A stretch of 64,000 nt of DNA from Bergeyella_A cardium (GCF_030012605.2 NZ_CP114055.2), one strand, 5' to 3'. Counted from the first letter of the stretch, positions 49,884-59,285 are shown. Program-made: numbers and translations. The notes: generated by a model not told the origin, from the letters alone.

Positions 49884-50603
49884 TTATCCTAAAAGCGCTT
49901 TCAATCGGTGGTAGATTTCTACATAGGCTTCTGTAACATCGCCAAGGTCTCTTCGGAAGCGGTCTTTATCTAATTTTTTCAGTGTGTCTTTATCCCAAAG
50001 CCTGCAAGTATCTGGGGAGATTTCATCGGCGAGGATGATTTTCCCATCTGCCGTCTTCCCGAGCTCAATCTTGAAATCAACGAGGATAATATTGATTTTA
50101 TCAAACAGCTCTTTGAGTGCATCATTGATTTTCCCTGCCAGAGCATACATCTCACCGAGCTCCTCATACGAAGCAGCACCTAAGAATACCGCGTGATGGT
50201 CATTGATGAGCGGGTCTCCAAGGGCGTCATCTTTATAGCAAATATCAAAGATGGTAACGGGGGATTTTATGCCTTCCTCCACACCCAGTCGCTGTGCCAT
50301 ACTCCCCGCAGCATAGTTCCTCACCACAAATTCCAATGGAATAATGGTAACTTTCTTCACCAGCTGCTCCTTTTCATTCAATTGTTTGATGAAATGCGTA
50401 GGGATACCCTTCGTTTGCAAATACTCAAAAATAAGGGTAGTAATCGCATTGTTCATCTCGCCTTTCAGCTTTACTTGCCCTTTCTTCTGAGCGTTAAAAG
50501 CGGTGGCATCATCTTTAAAATAAACGATGATCTCCTCTGGGTTTTCAGTGGCATAAATCTGTTTGGCTTTGCCTTCATAAAGCATTTCTAATTTCTGGTT
50601 CAT
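49884..50603 (-). CDS. purC: Phosphoribosylaminoimidazole-succinocarboxamide synthase (SAICAR synthase)
   Basis: PurC adds aspartate to CAIR with ATP in purine synthesis. The 239-residue protein shows LYEGKAKQIYATENP, VKLKGEMNNAITT, PLEFVVRNYAAGSMAQRLG and DEISPDTCRLWD with catalytic acids. The length is standard. It is the first gene of the purC-purF operon, behind a leader of about 250 nt with several predicted hairpins. Confidence 0.97.
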   Translation of the reverse strand: MNQKLEMLYEGKAKQIYATENPEEIIVYFKDDATAFNAQKKGQVKLKGEMNNAITTLIFEYLQTKGIPTHFIKQLNEKEQLVKKVTIIPLEFVVRNYAAGSMAQRLGVEEGIKSPVTIFDICYKDDALGDPLINDHHAVFLGAASYEELGEMYALAGKINDALKELFDKINIILVDFKIELGKTADGKIILADEISPDTCRLWDKDTLKKLDKDRFRRDLGDVTEAYVEIYHRLKALLG

Positions 50604-50866
50604 TTTTACTTTTTTAATGATGATTATATAAATTAACTTTTTCTCAATAGGATGAATAGAAAGACCGCACTGCCTCCCAAATGCTCTGCGAAAAACTTTT
50701 TAGAAGGTAAAATAAAGCGCTGGGTACGGTCATTATGCTATTTTTTTAAGGATTGATATTGAAAAGACCTTACAAAAACAGCCATCTGTATCTCTCCATA
50801 CAGATAGCCTAAGTCTTTTGAGTGAAAATGATTTCTAATAACTCCTGTTATCATTTGGCAAAAGTA
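50604..50866 (-). promoter_or_regulatory. Structured 5' leader of purC-purF
   Basis: A minus-strand box TACTTTTG (50866-50859) starts a leader of about 250 nt. Near its 5' end a helix AAAAGAC...GTCTTTT encloses a 12-bp stem GGCTATCTGTAT / ATACAGATGGCT, followed by GTTTTTG. Nearer purC a bipartite helix pairs GACCG with CGGTC and CCCA with TGGG around a long loop. It could be an attenuator or purine/PRPP sensor, or a separate sRNA followed by the true purC promoter. No known riboswitch was recognised. Confidence 0.45.
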
Positions 50867-51114
50867 ATTATTTCTTATCATATAATAAAACACTGCAACA
50901 GGTAATTATCCTGTCGTTATATGATGAGTACTTATCCTATTAGGACACCCAGACTACATTCCCAAACTTATTTTTGCCCCATTCTGACAGGTGAAGAAAG
51001 CTGGGGTGATGGATATCTGTTAATAATTATAGACTACATTTTTTAAGTAAAAATTTCAGGAGATACTTTATAAAAAAAGCCTTAGATGCTAAACTATTCC
51101 AATAAGGATTTTAT
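50867..51114. other. Gap upstream of ffh with a second possible RNA
   Basis: No coding frame is supported. TATTTTTG (50969-50976) is followed by a hairpin CCCCA...TGGGG (50977-51006), a possible divergent small RNA, and a small hairpin ACAGG-TAATTAT-CCTGT lies near 50897-50913. No terminator-like T run follows the CCCCA hairpin. Confidence 0.3.
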
Positions 51115-51122
51115 TATATTTG
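51115..51122 (+). promoter_or_regulatory. -7 promoter box (TATATTTG) for ffh
   Basis: TAnnTTTG box 33 nt before the ffh ATG. Confidence 0.6.
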
Positions 51123-51155
51123 CATTTAATTATTAAAAATTGTTAAAAAAGAAAT

Positions 51156-52529
51156 ATGTTTAATAGCTTACAAGATAAATTAGACAAGGCATTGCACAGC
51201 CTCTCAGGGAGGGGGAAGATTACCGAGATTAATGTAGCGGAAACCGTAAAGGAAATACGACGAGCACTCGTAGATGCCGATGTAAATTATAAAGTAGCAA
51301 AAGACCTTACGAAGAGGGTGCAGGATAAGGCAATCGGTCAGAATGTGCTGACCTCCCTTACGCCAGGGCAGCTGATGACGAAGATTGTGCACGATGAACT
51401 TGTAGAGCTGATGGGAGGCTCGCAGGAGGGCATCAACCTCTCAGGAAAGCCGAGCATTATCCTTATCGCAGGGCTTCAAGGTTCGGGAAAAACGACCTTC
51501 TCTGGCAAGCTCTCCAATTTCTTAAAGACAAAAAAATCAAAGAAACCTCTGCTCGTAGCTTGCGATGTGTATAGACCCGCAGCGATAGACCAGCTGAAAG
51601 TACTCGGTACCCAGACAGGCGTAGAGGTATACACTGAGGAGGGGAATAAAAATCCTGCCCTTATTGCAGAGAATGCAATTCATTATGCAAAATCCAACGG
51701 CTTTGATGTCGTAATAATAGATACGGCTGGTCGCCTCGCGGTAGATGAGGAGATGATGAACGAGATAAAGACCGTTCACCAGACCATTAAACCTCAGGAA
51801 ACCCTCTTTGTAGTAGATTCTATGACGGGTCAGGATGCCGTAAATACCGCAAAAGCCTTTAATGATGTCCTTAACTTTGATGGGGTAGTCCTCACAAAAT
51901 TAGATGGCGATACGAGAGGGGGGGCAGCGCTTACCATCCGTTCCGTAGTAGAAAAGCCGATTAAGTTTATCTCCACAGGTGAGAAAATGGAAGCTCTTGA
52001 CCTCTTCTATCCAGAGCGAATGGCGGATAGAATCCTCGGAATGGGAGATGTGGTTTCCCTTGTAGAGAGAGCTCAGGAGCAGTTTGATGAAGAGGAAGCA
52101 AAGAAACTCCAAAAGAAAATTGCAAAGAATGAATTCGGCTTTGATGACTTCCTTAAACAAATCAACCAGATCAAGAAGATGGGGAATATGAAAGACCTTG
52201 TAGGAATGATACCAGGAGTAGGGAAAGCGGTGAAAGATATAGATATTAATGACGATGCCTTTAAGCATATAGAAGCGATTATTTATTCTATGACCCCAGA
52301 GGAGAGAAGGAAGCCTTCCATCATCAATACCCAAAGGAAAAACCGTATTGCCAAAGGATCCGGAAGAAAGTTGGAGGAAGTAAATCAGCTGATGAAGCAG
52401 TTTGACCAAATGGGAAAAGTAATGAAAATGATGCAGGGCCCACAAGGAAAACAAATGATGCAGATGATGAGCAAAATGGGCGGTAATATGCCTGGCTTGG
52501 GTGGTCTTGGGAAAATGTTCGGTAGATAA
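51156..52529 (+). CDS. ffh: Signal recognition particle protein Ffh (SRP54)
   Basis: Ffh binds signal sequences and the SRP RNA (gene at 5559-5651) and targets ribosomes to the membrane. The 457-residue protein has an N domain (about 1-95), a GTPase G domain with GLQGSGKTT (about 108-116), DTAGRLAVDEEM and TKLDGDTRGGA, and a C-terminal Met-rich M domain (MMQGPQGKQMMQMMSKMGG). The length is standard. It is 14 nt upstream of the second OmpA-family gene with no terminator between, so some read-through is likely. Confidence 0.97.
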   Translation: MFNSLQDKLDKALHSLSGRGKITEINVAETVKEIRRALVDADVNYKVAKDLTKRVQDKAIGQNVLTSLTPGQLMTKIVHDELVELMGGSQEGINLSGKPSIILIAGLQGSGKTTFSGKLSNFLKTKKSKKPLLVACDVYRPAAIDQLKVLGTQTGVEVYTEEGNKNPALIAENAIHYAKSNGFDVVIIDTAGRLAVDEEMMNEIKTVHQTIKPQETLFVVDSMTGQDAVNTAKAFNDVLNFDGVVLTKLDGDTRGGAALTIRSVVEKPIKFISTGEKMEALDLFYPERMADRILGMGDVVSLVERAQEQFDEEEAKKLQKKIAKNEFGFDDFLKQINQIKKMGNMKDLVGMIPGVGKAVKDIDINDDAFKHIEAIIYSMTPEERRKPSIINTQRKNRIAKGSGRKLEEVNQLMKQFDQMGKVMKMMQGPQGKQMMQMMSKMGGNMPGLGGLGKMFGR

Positions 52530-52543
52530 AAACTATATATAAA

Positions 52544-54682
52544 ATGAAAAGGAAAGTAATTGTAGCAGGGGTTCTTTTAGGAATTTTCTCTACCACTGAG
52601 CTCTCGGCTCAAAAGTATTTAGGATTGAGTAATAGCAATTACTCAGGAGTCTATGGCGGGCAGTATAGCCCTGCAAAGGTTGCAGATAAGAAAGTGAGGT
52701 TGTCTGTAAATCTTATTAGTGTTAATGCAATGCTTGATAATGATTATTACAAGTTCACAGGTGTTGATAATTTTAAAGACTTAGGTCTTAGTACACTTGG
52801 TCAGGGATTATCTTATGATGCTGGTCAGAAGAGGCTAAGTTTTGGTGTAATAGGGGAGACATTAGCCCCATCTTTCCAGTTTACTACAGGAGATAGATTA
52901 GGCTTTGGTTTCAGTTCAAGAATAAGAACTTTTGCACAGGGGGACAATATAAATTCTGATTTCATCAATGTTCTCAATAAAAATTTCAAAAATAATATTG
53001 CAATAAAGGATAATCAAGAATTTAGTCTTAATGCTAATGGTATTTTAGATTTAGGAGTAAAGGGAGCTTATACTGTTGTAGATAATGATAAACTCAGACT
53101 ATCATTAGGAGCGGCTCTTAAATATTATAGAGGATTAGCATACAATAGTTTTATCAGCAAGAGGTATGATTTAAACTATAATTTCAGTATTACAAATTCA
53201 ACTATCAATTTTAATAATATAGATTGGGAATTTTATACAAATTTAGATAATGAAAATCTTGAAGAAACCCTTAGGAAACCTTTCTCTTCTCCTAATGCCG
53301 GAACAGGTTTTGGCGGGGATTTCGGTGCTGAATTAGAACTTAAAGGGAATAACGCAGAGAAGCCCTATGCTTTCAAATTTGGTATTGCGGTTAATGATAT
53401 AGGTTCTATCAAGTATAAGAATCTTAACTTTATGTCTATAAAGGGCTCTGGTGTAAATATAGATGCGAGTAGTATTGACCTTTTAGACCTTAATTCTACA
53501 GCAGATTATTTACAATCTAAAGGGCTTAGTGTTGTAAGATCTACAAATAGAGAGCTTACAACCAGCCTGCCTACAAACTTAAATGTTTATGGAGATTATG
53601 CTATTACTAAGAAATTTTTCATAAGTGCTAATGCATCAATCAATGTAGTAAAAACCAATTCTACAAATCCTTATTATTATAATTTCGTAGGTGTTGCTCC
53701 GAGATTCGAAAGCAAATGGTTTGATGTTTCCGTGCCTTTATCCTATAATCTGATGAGTAAAGATTTCAAACCAGGTTTAGCCTTTAGAGTAGGACCTCTG
53801 TCCCTTGGCTCTGATGACCTTAAATTATTGTTTACAGAATCAAAAGGTGCTAATGCGTATTTAGGATTGCATTTTGAATTATTTAAAAAGCAGGCCAAAG
53901 CTATTGTGCCACCTGTAGAATCACCGATAGATTCTGATGGTGATGGTGTGTTTGATAAGGATGATCAATGCCCATATATAGCAGGACCAGTGGAGAACAA
54001 CGGTTGTCCTTGGCCAGATACGGATGGCGATGGCGTACTCGATAAAGACGATGCTTGCCCAGATGTAGCAGGAGCTATTGAAAACAACGGCTGCCCTTGG
54101 CCAGATACAGACGGCGATGGCGTACTTGATAAAGATGATAAATGCCCTACCGTACCTGGTTTAGTAGAAAACTTCGGTTGTCCGAAAGCTCACGAAACTG
54201 TAGCTAAAGAAGTTACTCTTGCTCTGAAAGATATCTTGTTCAACTTTGGTAAAGCTACCATCAACCCAGAATCTAATAAGAAATTAGATACTGCAGCTAA
54301 GATTATCAAAGATTCTAAAGGAGGTACTTATCTTCTTGTGGGGCATACCGATAAAAAAGGTAACGAAGCTTACAACTTGAAACTTTCAAGAGAGCGAGCA
54401 GCAGCAGTAGTACAAGCTCTTGAAGAGAGAGGTGTACCAGCAGATCAATTAAAATCCAAAGGTGTAGGTTCTAAGGAGGCGACAACCCCAGCAACAGCAA
54501 GTGATGCGGAACGACAAAAAGACAGAAGAGTAGAAGTTCTCCACATCACGGGAAGTGAGTGGGAAGCTCTATCCAAGTCAGATGTACCCGTAGCTAAGAA
54601 AAAAGTAGCTACTTCTGCAAAAGGAAAAGCTCCTGCTAAGAAAGCACCGGTAAGGAAAGTTGCTCCTAAGAAGAAGAAATAA
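52544..54682 (+). CDS. OmpA-family outer-membrane protein with beta-barrel and TSP3-like repeats, copy 2
   Basis: This 712-residue paralogue of the protein at 37116 has a signal peptide (ending ELSAQ), a barrel-like region (about 25-460) that is clearly diverged, and three Ca2+-binding TSP3-like repeats (copy 1 has two). The C-terminal OmpA domain and Lys-rich tail are almost identical to copy 1. The mosaic of diverged N-terminus and identical C-terminus suggests gene conversion. The gene follows ffh by 14 nt and ends at the same palindromic terminator as copy 1. Confidence 0.88.
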   Translation: MKRKVIVAGVLLGIFSTTELSAQKYLGLSNSNYSGVYGGQYSPAKVADKKVRLSVNLISVNAMLDNDYYKFTGVDNFKDLGLSTLGQGLSYDAGQKRLSFGVIGETLAPSFQFTTGDRLGFGFSSRIRTFAQGDNINSDFINVLNKNFKNNIAIKDNQEFSLNANGILDLGVKGAYTVVDNDKLRLSLGAALKYYRGLAYNSFISKRYDLNYNFSITNSTINFNNIDWEFYTNLDNENLEETLRKPFSSPNAGTGFGGDFGAELELKGNNAEKPYAFKFGIAVNDIGSIKYKNLNFMSIKGSGVNIDASSIDLLDLNSTADYLQSKGLSVVRSTNRELTTSLPTNLNVYGDYAITKKFFISANASINVVKTNSTNPYYYNFVGVAPRFESKWFDVSVPLSYNLMSKDFKPGLAFRVGPLSLGSDDLKLLFTESKGANAYLGLHFELFKKQAKAIVPPVESPIDSDGDGVFDKDDQCPYIAGPVENNGCPWPDTDGDGVLDKDDACPDVAGAIENNGCPWPDTDGDGVLDKDDKCPTVPGLVENFGCPKAHETVAKEVTLALKDILFNFGKATINPESNKKLDTAAKIIKDSKGGTYLLVGHTDKKGNEAYNLKLSRERAAAVVQALEERGVPADQLKSKGVGSKEATTPATASDAERQKDRRVEVLHITGSEWEALSKSDVPVAKKKVATSAKGKAPAKKAPVRKVAPKKKK

Positions 54683-54741
54683 TTTCTTTCATAACTATAT
54701 TATTGATAAGGCTACTTAGAATTCTAAGTAGCCTTGTTTTG
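54176..54741 (+). repeat. Right arm of the 566-bp inverted repeat
   Basis: Near-perfect inverted copy of 37057-37622, covering the OmpA domain, stop codon, spacer and palindromic terminator. Similarity stops abruptly after CCTTGTTTTG. Confidence 0.85.
54708..54735 (+). terminator. Palindromic terminator of OmpA-family gene 2
   Basis: The same 28-bp palindrome as at 37063-37090, followed by TGTTTTG. Confidence 0.7.
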
Positions 54742-54886
54742 ATTAAAAAAAGGAAAGATTAAAAAAAGGAAATAATAGAAAGATTTATTATGGAAGGCTC
54801 CATTAGTTTGTATAAATTTATTACTAAATATAATTTTACTATAATTTACATTATGTTAAATAGTGTTTCTAAAAAAAGAAATGGGA

Positions 54887-54917
54887 TAAAAAAAGTCCGC
54901 CCCACTACGGAGCGGAC
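54887..54917 (-). terminator. Terminator of the M13 peptidase gene
   Basis: Stem GTCCGC / GCGGAC plus inner pairs is followed on the minus strand by TTTTTTT, 24 nt after the stop. Confidence 0.8.
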
Positions 54918-54940
54918 GAATATTTTAAAGAAATCGAGGC

Positions 54941-57067
54941 TTACCAGATTTTAATCCTGTCAGCAGGTTTTTTGTAGAGCTTATCGCCTTCCTTTACATC
55001 GAAGGCTTTGTACCACTCATCTACATTTACTATCGGTCCGAAGCTCCTGAAATAGCCAGGGGTGTGCGGATCGGTCTTTACTTGGTTCATCATATATTTC
55101 TCAGTAGATTTTGTGCGCCATACGGTTGCCCAGCTCATAAAGAAGCGCTGGCTCTGAGTAAATCCATTGATTTTCCCTACCTCGCCATTATCTTTGAGGT
55201 ACATTTTCAGTGCATCAATTCCGATAGCTACGCCACCGAGGTCAGCGATATTTTCTCCACTGGTGAATGTCCCGTTCACGAAGTGCCCTTTCACAGGTTC
55301 GTAGCTGCTGTACTGGTCGGCAAGCTGTTTTACTTTTGCATCGAAGTTCTTTCGGTCGGTATCCGTCCACCAGTTGTTGAGGTTTCCATTGCCGTCAAAT
55401 CTTGCTCCTCCATCATCAAATCCGTGAGAGATTTCGTGCCCGATAACGGCTCCTATGCCTCCGAAATTAACCGCTGGGTCTGCCTTGAAATCGAAGAAAG
55501 GCGCTTGCAAAATAGCTGCTGGGAAGACGATTTCATTATTCGTAGCGCTGTAATAAGCGTTTACGGTCTGCGGTGTCATTCCCCATTTAGACCTATCCAC
55601 TGGCTTGTTGAGGTCTTCTTTTAGCATTCGCTGGAATCTCCATTCTGAGACTTTTTTTAGCATCGTGTAGAGGGATTCCCCTTTTTGTATATGGAGGTCG
55701 GAATAATCCTTCCACTTATCTGGATAGGCTACTTTTACGGTGAATTTGCTGAGCTTGTCAAGTGCTTTTACTTTGGTTTCGCTGGACATCCAGTCGAGGT
55801 TAGAGATGTGCTGTTTATAAGATTTCAGCAAGTAGCTGATGAGCACTTCCATCTCTGCCTTAGCCTCCGCAGGGAAGTATTGGTCTACATAGAGCTTGCC
55901 GAATGCCTCACCGAGTACGCCGTTGATAAGCGAGAGTGCTCTTTTATTCCTCGCCCTTTGCTCCTGCTGCCCCTGCATTGTTTTTCCATAGAAATCAAAG
56001 GAGATTTTGTCCATCTTCTCATCAAGCTCGGACGCTGCCCCTGCAATTAATCTGAGTTTTAAATAATCTTTAAGAAGAGGGAGATTTTTTTGATTGATGA
56101 AAGTATCAAAGCTCTCATAGAATCTTTGCTCACCTACAATGGCGATATTGATATCTGCACCCGATGCTTTGAGGTATGCAGGCAAATTGATGTTTTTAGA
56201 AAGAGTAGCGAGCTCATCCATTGTTTTAGGATTGTAGCGTTTGTTGGCATCTCTCCCCTCTTCATTGGTGAGGAGTTTTTTAGCGACGGACTTCTCAAAG
56301 GCTACGATTTTCTTCGCCGTATCATCTGCATTCTTATAACCCAATACAGTGAGGAGCTGGCTTACGAAATGGGTATAGCTTGCGATCACCTCATCATTTG
56401 CTTTGCTCTCTTTTTGGTAATAATCTTTGCCAATTCCGAGTCTTGGAGCACCGATATACACGGCATTCATCTTTGAGTTTTTGAGGTCAGAATATACCCC
56501 CCAGCCGAAGAGCGGATTATCACCAGACTGTACCGCTTTGGAGAGGTAGCTCTGCAAATCTTTTAGATTTTTAATAGCGTCTATCTTCGCTAAATCTGCC
56601 TTTACAGGATTTAATCCCTCTTGGTTCCTCTTGCTCATATCCATATATGCCTCGTAGAGGTTTTGGATTTTTTCTCCTTCGGAGCCTGCCTCATATTTTG
56701 TTTTAAGTAGATTGTTGAGGATTTTCATACAATCTTCATCGGTCTTCTCTCTGAGTTCATTAAAGCTACCCCAAGAGGCTTTATCAGCTGGGATAACGGC
56801 ATCTTTCATCCAACCGCCATTAACGAAGCTATAGAAATCATCCTGCGGGCGAACGGAAGTGTCCATATACGCAGGGTTGATACCATCGTACTTCTCTGTA
56901 TCTTTGGCAGAGCAGCATTGGTTGTCTTTGGATTTACAGGTTTTATTCTCCTTAGCACATTCTGTTTTGCAGTTGGCATGGAGATTCTTTCCTTTTTTAC
57001 TTGCAGCACAGCTGGTCATCGCAACGATGCCAGAGAGCGCCATTAAATGGATTAGAGTCTTTTTCAT
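54941..57067 (-). CDS. M13-family zinc metallopeptidase (neprilysin/PepO-like) lipoprotein
   Basis: This 708-residue cell-envelope endopeptidase acts on short peptides. The lipobox is at MTSCAASK (Cys20), followed by a short Cys/Lys-rich stretch (about 25-55). The M13 N-terminal domain comes next, then the catalytic domain with HEISH (His544, Glu545, His548) in IGHEISHGFDDGG and ENIADLGG supplying the third zinc ligand. NAYYSATNNEIVFPA binds substrate. Exposure at the periplasm or surface is inferred from the lipoprotein signal. The gene stands alone, divergent from nothing close. Confidence 0.94.
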   Translation of the reverse strand: MKKTLIHLMALSGIVAMTSCAASKKGKNLHANCKTECAKENKTCKSKDNQCCSAKDTEKYDGINPAYMDTSVRPQDDFYSFVNGGWMKDAVIPADKASWGSFNELREKTDEDCMKILNNLLKTKYEAGSEGEKIQNLYEAYMDMSKRNQEGLNPVKADLAKIDAIKNLKDLQSYLSKAVQSGDNPLFGWGVYSDLKNSKMNAVYIGAPRLGIGKDYYQKESKANDEVIASYTHFVSQLLTVLGYKNADDTAKKIVAFEKSVAKKLLTNEEGRDANKRYNPKTMDELATLSKNINLPAYLKASGADINIAIVGEQRFYESFDTFINQKNLPLLKDYLKLRLIAGAASELDEKMDKISFDFYGKTMQGQQEQRARNKRALSLINGVLGEAFGKLYVDQYFPAEAKAEMEVLISYLLKSYKQHISNLDWMSSETKVKALDKLSKFTVKVAYPDKWKDYSDLHIQKGESLYTMLKKVSEWRFQRMLKEDLNKPVDRSKWGMTPQTVNAYYSATNNEIVFPAAILQAPFFDFKADPAVNFGGIGAVIGHEISHGFDDGGARFDGNGNLNNWWTDTDRKNFDAKVKQLADQYSSYEPVKGHFVNGTFTSGENIADLGGVAIGIDALKMYLKDNGEVGKINGFTQSQRFFMSWATVWRTKSTEKYMMNQVKTDPHTPGYFRSFGPIVNVDEWYKAFDVKEGDKLYKKPADRIKIW

Positions 57068-57124
57068 TATAAAGAATTTTTATTTTTTGAATGCGTAAAT
57101 GTAGGAAAAAACTGAGATGTAGCC

Positions 57125-59272
57125 TTAGATTCTCTCCAATTCATCGGTGTTTATCGTGGTTTTGAAATTCCCATAATTGATAATCGCCTTGTTTTTGGAG
57201 ATTTTCTCTATCGTACCTACACTTGTACCTCCGATAATTCTCACGCGCTGACCTTCCTTTAGCCAGAGCTTCCGCTCTTCTCGCTTTTTCTCTTCGAGTT
57301 TCTCGTTGGTTTCGGCTATTTTCTCTATTATATCTTGCCTTTTCAGCTGTTGGGTAATTTTTCTTTTGATGATTTGTAAGCGCTTCGTCTCGTCTTTATC
57401 CGCTCCGAGTTTCCGGTATTTCTCCTGCTCGAGGAGTTTGATGAAATCTTTAACCACTTCCTTCCGTGCTTTTCCCTTGATGTAAGAATCGATAAATGCC
57501 TCTACCCTATTCCCAAACTGAAGTTTTCTATGCTCCTCTTCGTAGAGTTTCTGGAAATTGTAGAGCTTCTGCTCGAGCTGCTGATTGAGCCTTTGCAAAT
57601 TGTCTCGCTTATCGGCTACAGATTCTTTCTTTTCTGCTAAATCGGATTTGAGCTTTTCTACCTCATACTTCTCCTGCTGTAGTTTTACGATGGTTTTATC
57701 GAGATTTACCACATCTTTCTCCACTTTTTTCTGAGCAGATTTAATGATGAACCTCGGTATTCTATTCTTCTCCGCTACTTCAAAAGTGAAGGAGCTACCC
57801 GCCTGCCCTATTTCCAATTTATAAAGCGGCTCGAGGCTGTCCTCATCAAAGAGCATAGCGGCATTTTTCGCTGCTGAGAGCTCCTCTACCCGCAGTTTGA
57901 TATTGGTGTAATGGGTGGTAATGATGGCAAAGCTGCGCTTATCATAGAAAAACTCGAGGAAACTCTCGGCAAGTGCTCCACCGAGCTCGGGGTCTGAGCC
58001 TGTACCAAATTCATCAATGAGGAGTAATGATTGTGCGCTTGCTCTGCGAATCATCCCAGACATTTTTTTCAATCGAGAGGAATAGGTGGAAAGGTGGTTT
58101 TCTATGGATTGATTATCTCCGATATCGGTCATTATATTATCAAAGAAAAACATCTCCGATTTGGGATGTACGGGCACCAAAATCCCCGATTGTATCATCA
58201 GCTGGAGGAGCCCAACTGTCTTTAAAGTAATGGACTTACCGCCTGCATTGGGTCCAGAGATGCAGATGATTCTGCTGTGCTCGGTAAGGGTGAGGCTCTG
58301 CGGATAGATCGGCTTGTTTTCCTCATTATTCCGAATCCAGAGCAGTGGGTGGAATGCGTTTATCAGTTTTAAAGTTCGGTACTTATTAATCTTCGGAAGT
58401 ACGGCATTGATTTTCTCGGCAAACTTCGCTTTGGCGCGGGTGAGGTCAAGGTCAAAAATATACTGCTGGTAGGCACTCAGCTCGGGCTGAAACTCGCTCA
58501 GCTCAGCGGTGAGCTTTCGTAGGATTCTGTCAATCTCTTTTTTTTCTTCCTCTTGGCTTTCCCTTAGTTTGAAATAAGGTTTTATTACGCTCTCGGGCTG
58601 TATGTAGGTGATGGAACCTGTTTTTGAGATGCCCAACACACGCCCCGAAACCCTCTTCTTAAAAGTAGATTTCACGGCGAGCACCCTCTGGTCTTCAATT
58701 ATACTCTCGCGGATATCGTCTAAAAAATCTTGCTGTGCATAAGTGCTAAGCGTCCTATTAAAGTGCTCATCTATGCTCTTCCTCGCCTGCCCTATTTCCA
58801 TTCGGAGGGTTTTTAAGACTTCTGATGCTTCAGATTTTACCTCTCCAAATCGGTTGAAGACCTTATCTACCTTATCTATAATCTCCTTTCGGAAGATGAG
58901 TTGCTGGACTTCATTATTTAATGTGGGGAAAGTTTCAGCAAGCGTTGGAAAGAATTTTTGTAACCTACCCACCTGCTCGGAAATGCTCTTAATCCGTATG
59001 AAGGCTTTATTTTCAAGGCGAAAGTTTTCAATCATCATCAGCTTGAGATCTGCCTCTATATCCTCATACTCATTAAAAGGGATCGCATTTGAACTTTCAA
59101 AACTCGTAAGGAATTCTGAAGTTTTCTTCAGCGCTACCTCTGCTTTTTCTTGTGGCATTGGTGCTAAATTCATTATTTGCTCTGCCGTTTTTGGGGAATA
59201 GGCAAAAGGCGCTACCTCCGAAAGTAATTCGGGAAACTCCAGCTCTTGTAAATCTGTCTTATCTATTTTCAC
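57125..59272 (-). CDS. mutS2: MutS2-like ATPase without Smr domain
   Basis: MutS2 proteins act in ribosome-collision rescue and suppress recombination. The 715-residue protein has the MutS core/clamp (about 1-300), Walker A GPNAGGKS (about 340-347), Walker B LLLIDEFGTGSDP (about 413-425), a long coiled coil (about 520-650) and a KOW-like C-terminal segment (EGQRVRIIGGTSVGTIEKI). It ends there and lacks the usual C-terminal Smr nuclease domain of about 75 residues. The start is GTG (59272), and the promoter box TACTTTTG lies only 5 nt before it. Confidence 0.88.
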   Translation of the reverse strand: MKIDKTDLQELEFPELLSEVAPFAYSPKTAEQIMNLAPMPQEKAEVALKKTSEFLTSFESSNAIPFNEYEDIEADLKLMMIENFRLENKAFIRIKSISEQVGRLQKFFPTLAETFPTLNNEVQQLIFRKEIIDKVDKVFNRFGEVKSEASEVLKTLRMEIGQARKSIDEHFNRTLSTYAQQDFLDDIRESIIEDQRVLAVKSTFKKRVSGRVLGISKTGSITYIQPESVIKPYFKLRESQEEEKKEIDRILRKLTAELSEFQPELSAYQQYIFDLDLTRAKAKFAEKINAVLPKINKYRTLKLINAFHPLLWIRNNEENKPIYPQSLTLTEHSRIICISGPNAGGKSITLKTVGLLQLMIQSGILVPVHPKSEMFFFDNIMTDIGDNQSIENHLSTYSSRLKKMSGMIRRASAQSLLLIDEFGTGSDPELGGALAESFLEFFYDKRSFAIITTHYTNIKLRVEELSAAKNAAMLFDEDSLEPLYKLEIGQAGSSFTFEVAEKNRIPRFIIKSAQKKVEKDVVNLDKTIVKLQQEKYEVEKLKSDLAEKKESVADKRDNLQRLNQQLEQKLYNFQKLYEEEHRKLQFGNRVEAFIDSYIKGKARKEVVKDFIKLLEQEKYRKLGADKDETKRLQIIKRKITQQLKRQDIIEKIAETNEKLEEKKREERKLWLKEGQRVRIIGGTSVGTIEKISKNKAIINYGNFKTTINTDELERI

Positions 59273-59277
59273 GGAAA

Positions 59278-59285
59278 CAAAAGTA
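59278..59285 (-). promoter_or_regulatory. -7 promoter box (TACTTTTG) of mutS2 (leaderless type)
   Basis: Minus-strand box 5 nt before the GTG start, the same spacing as lolD and the helicase gene. Confidence 0.65.
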
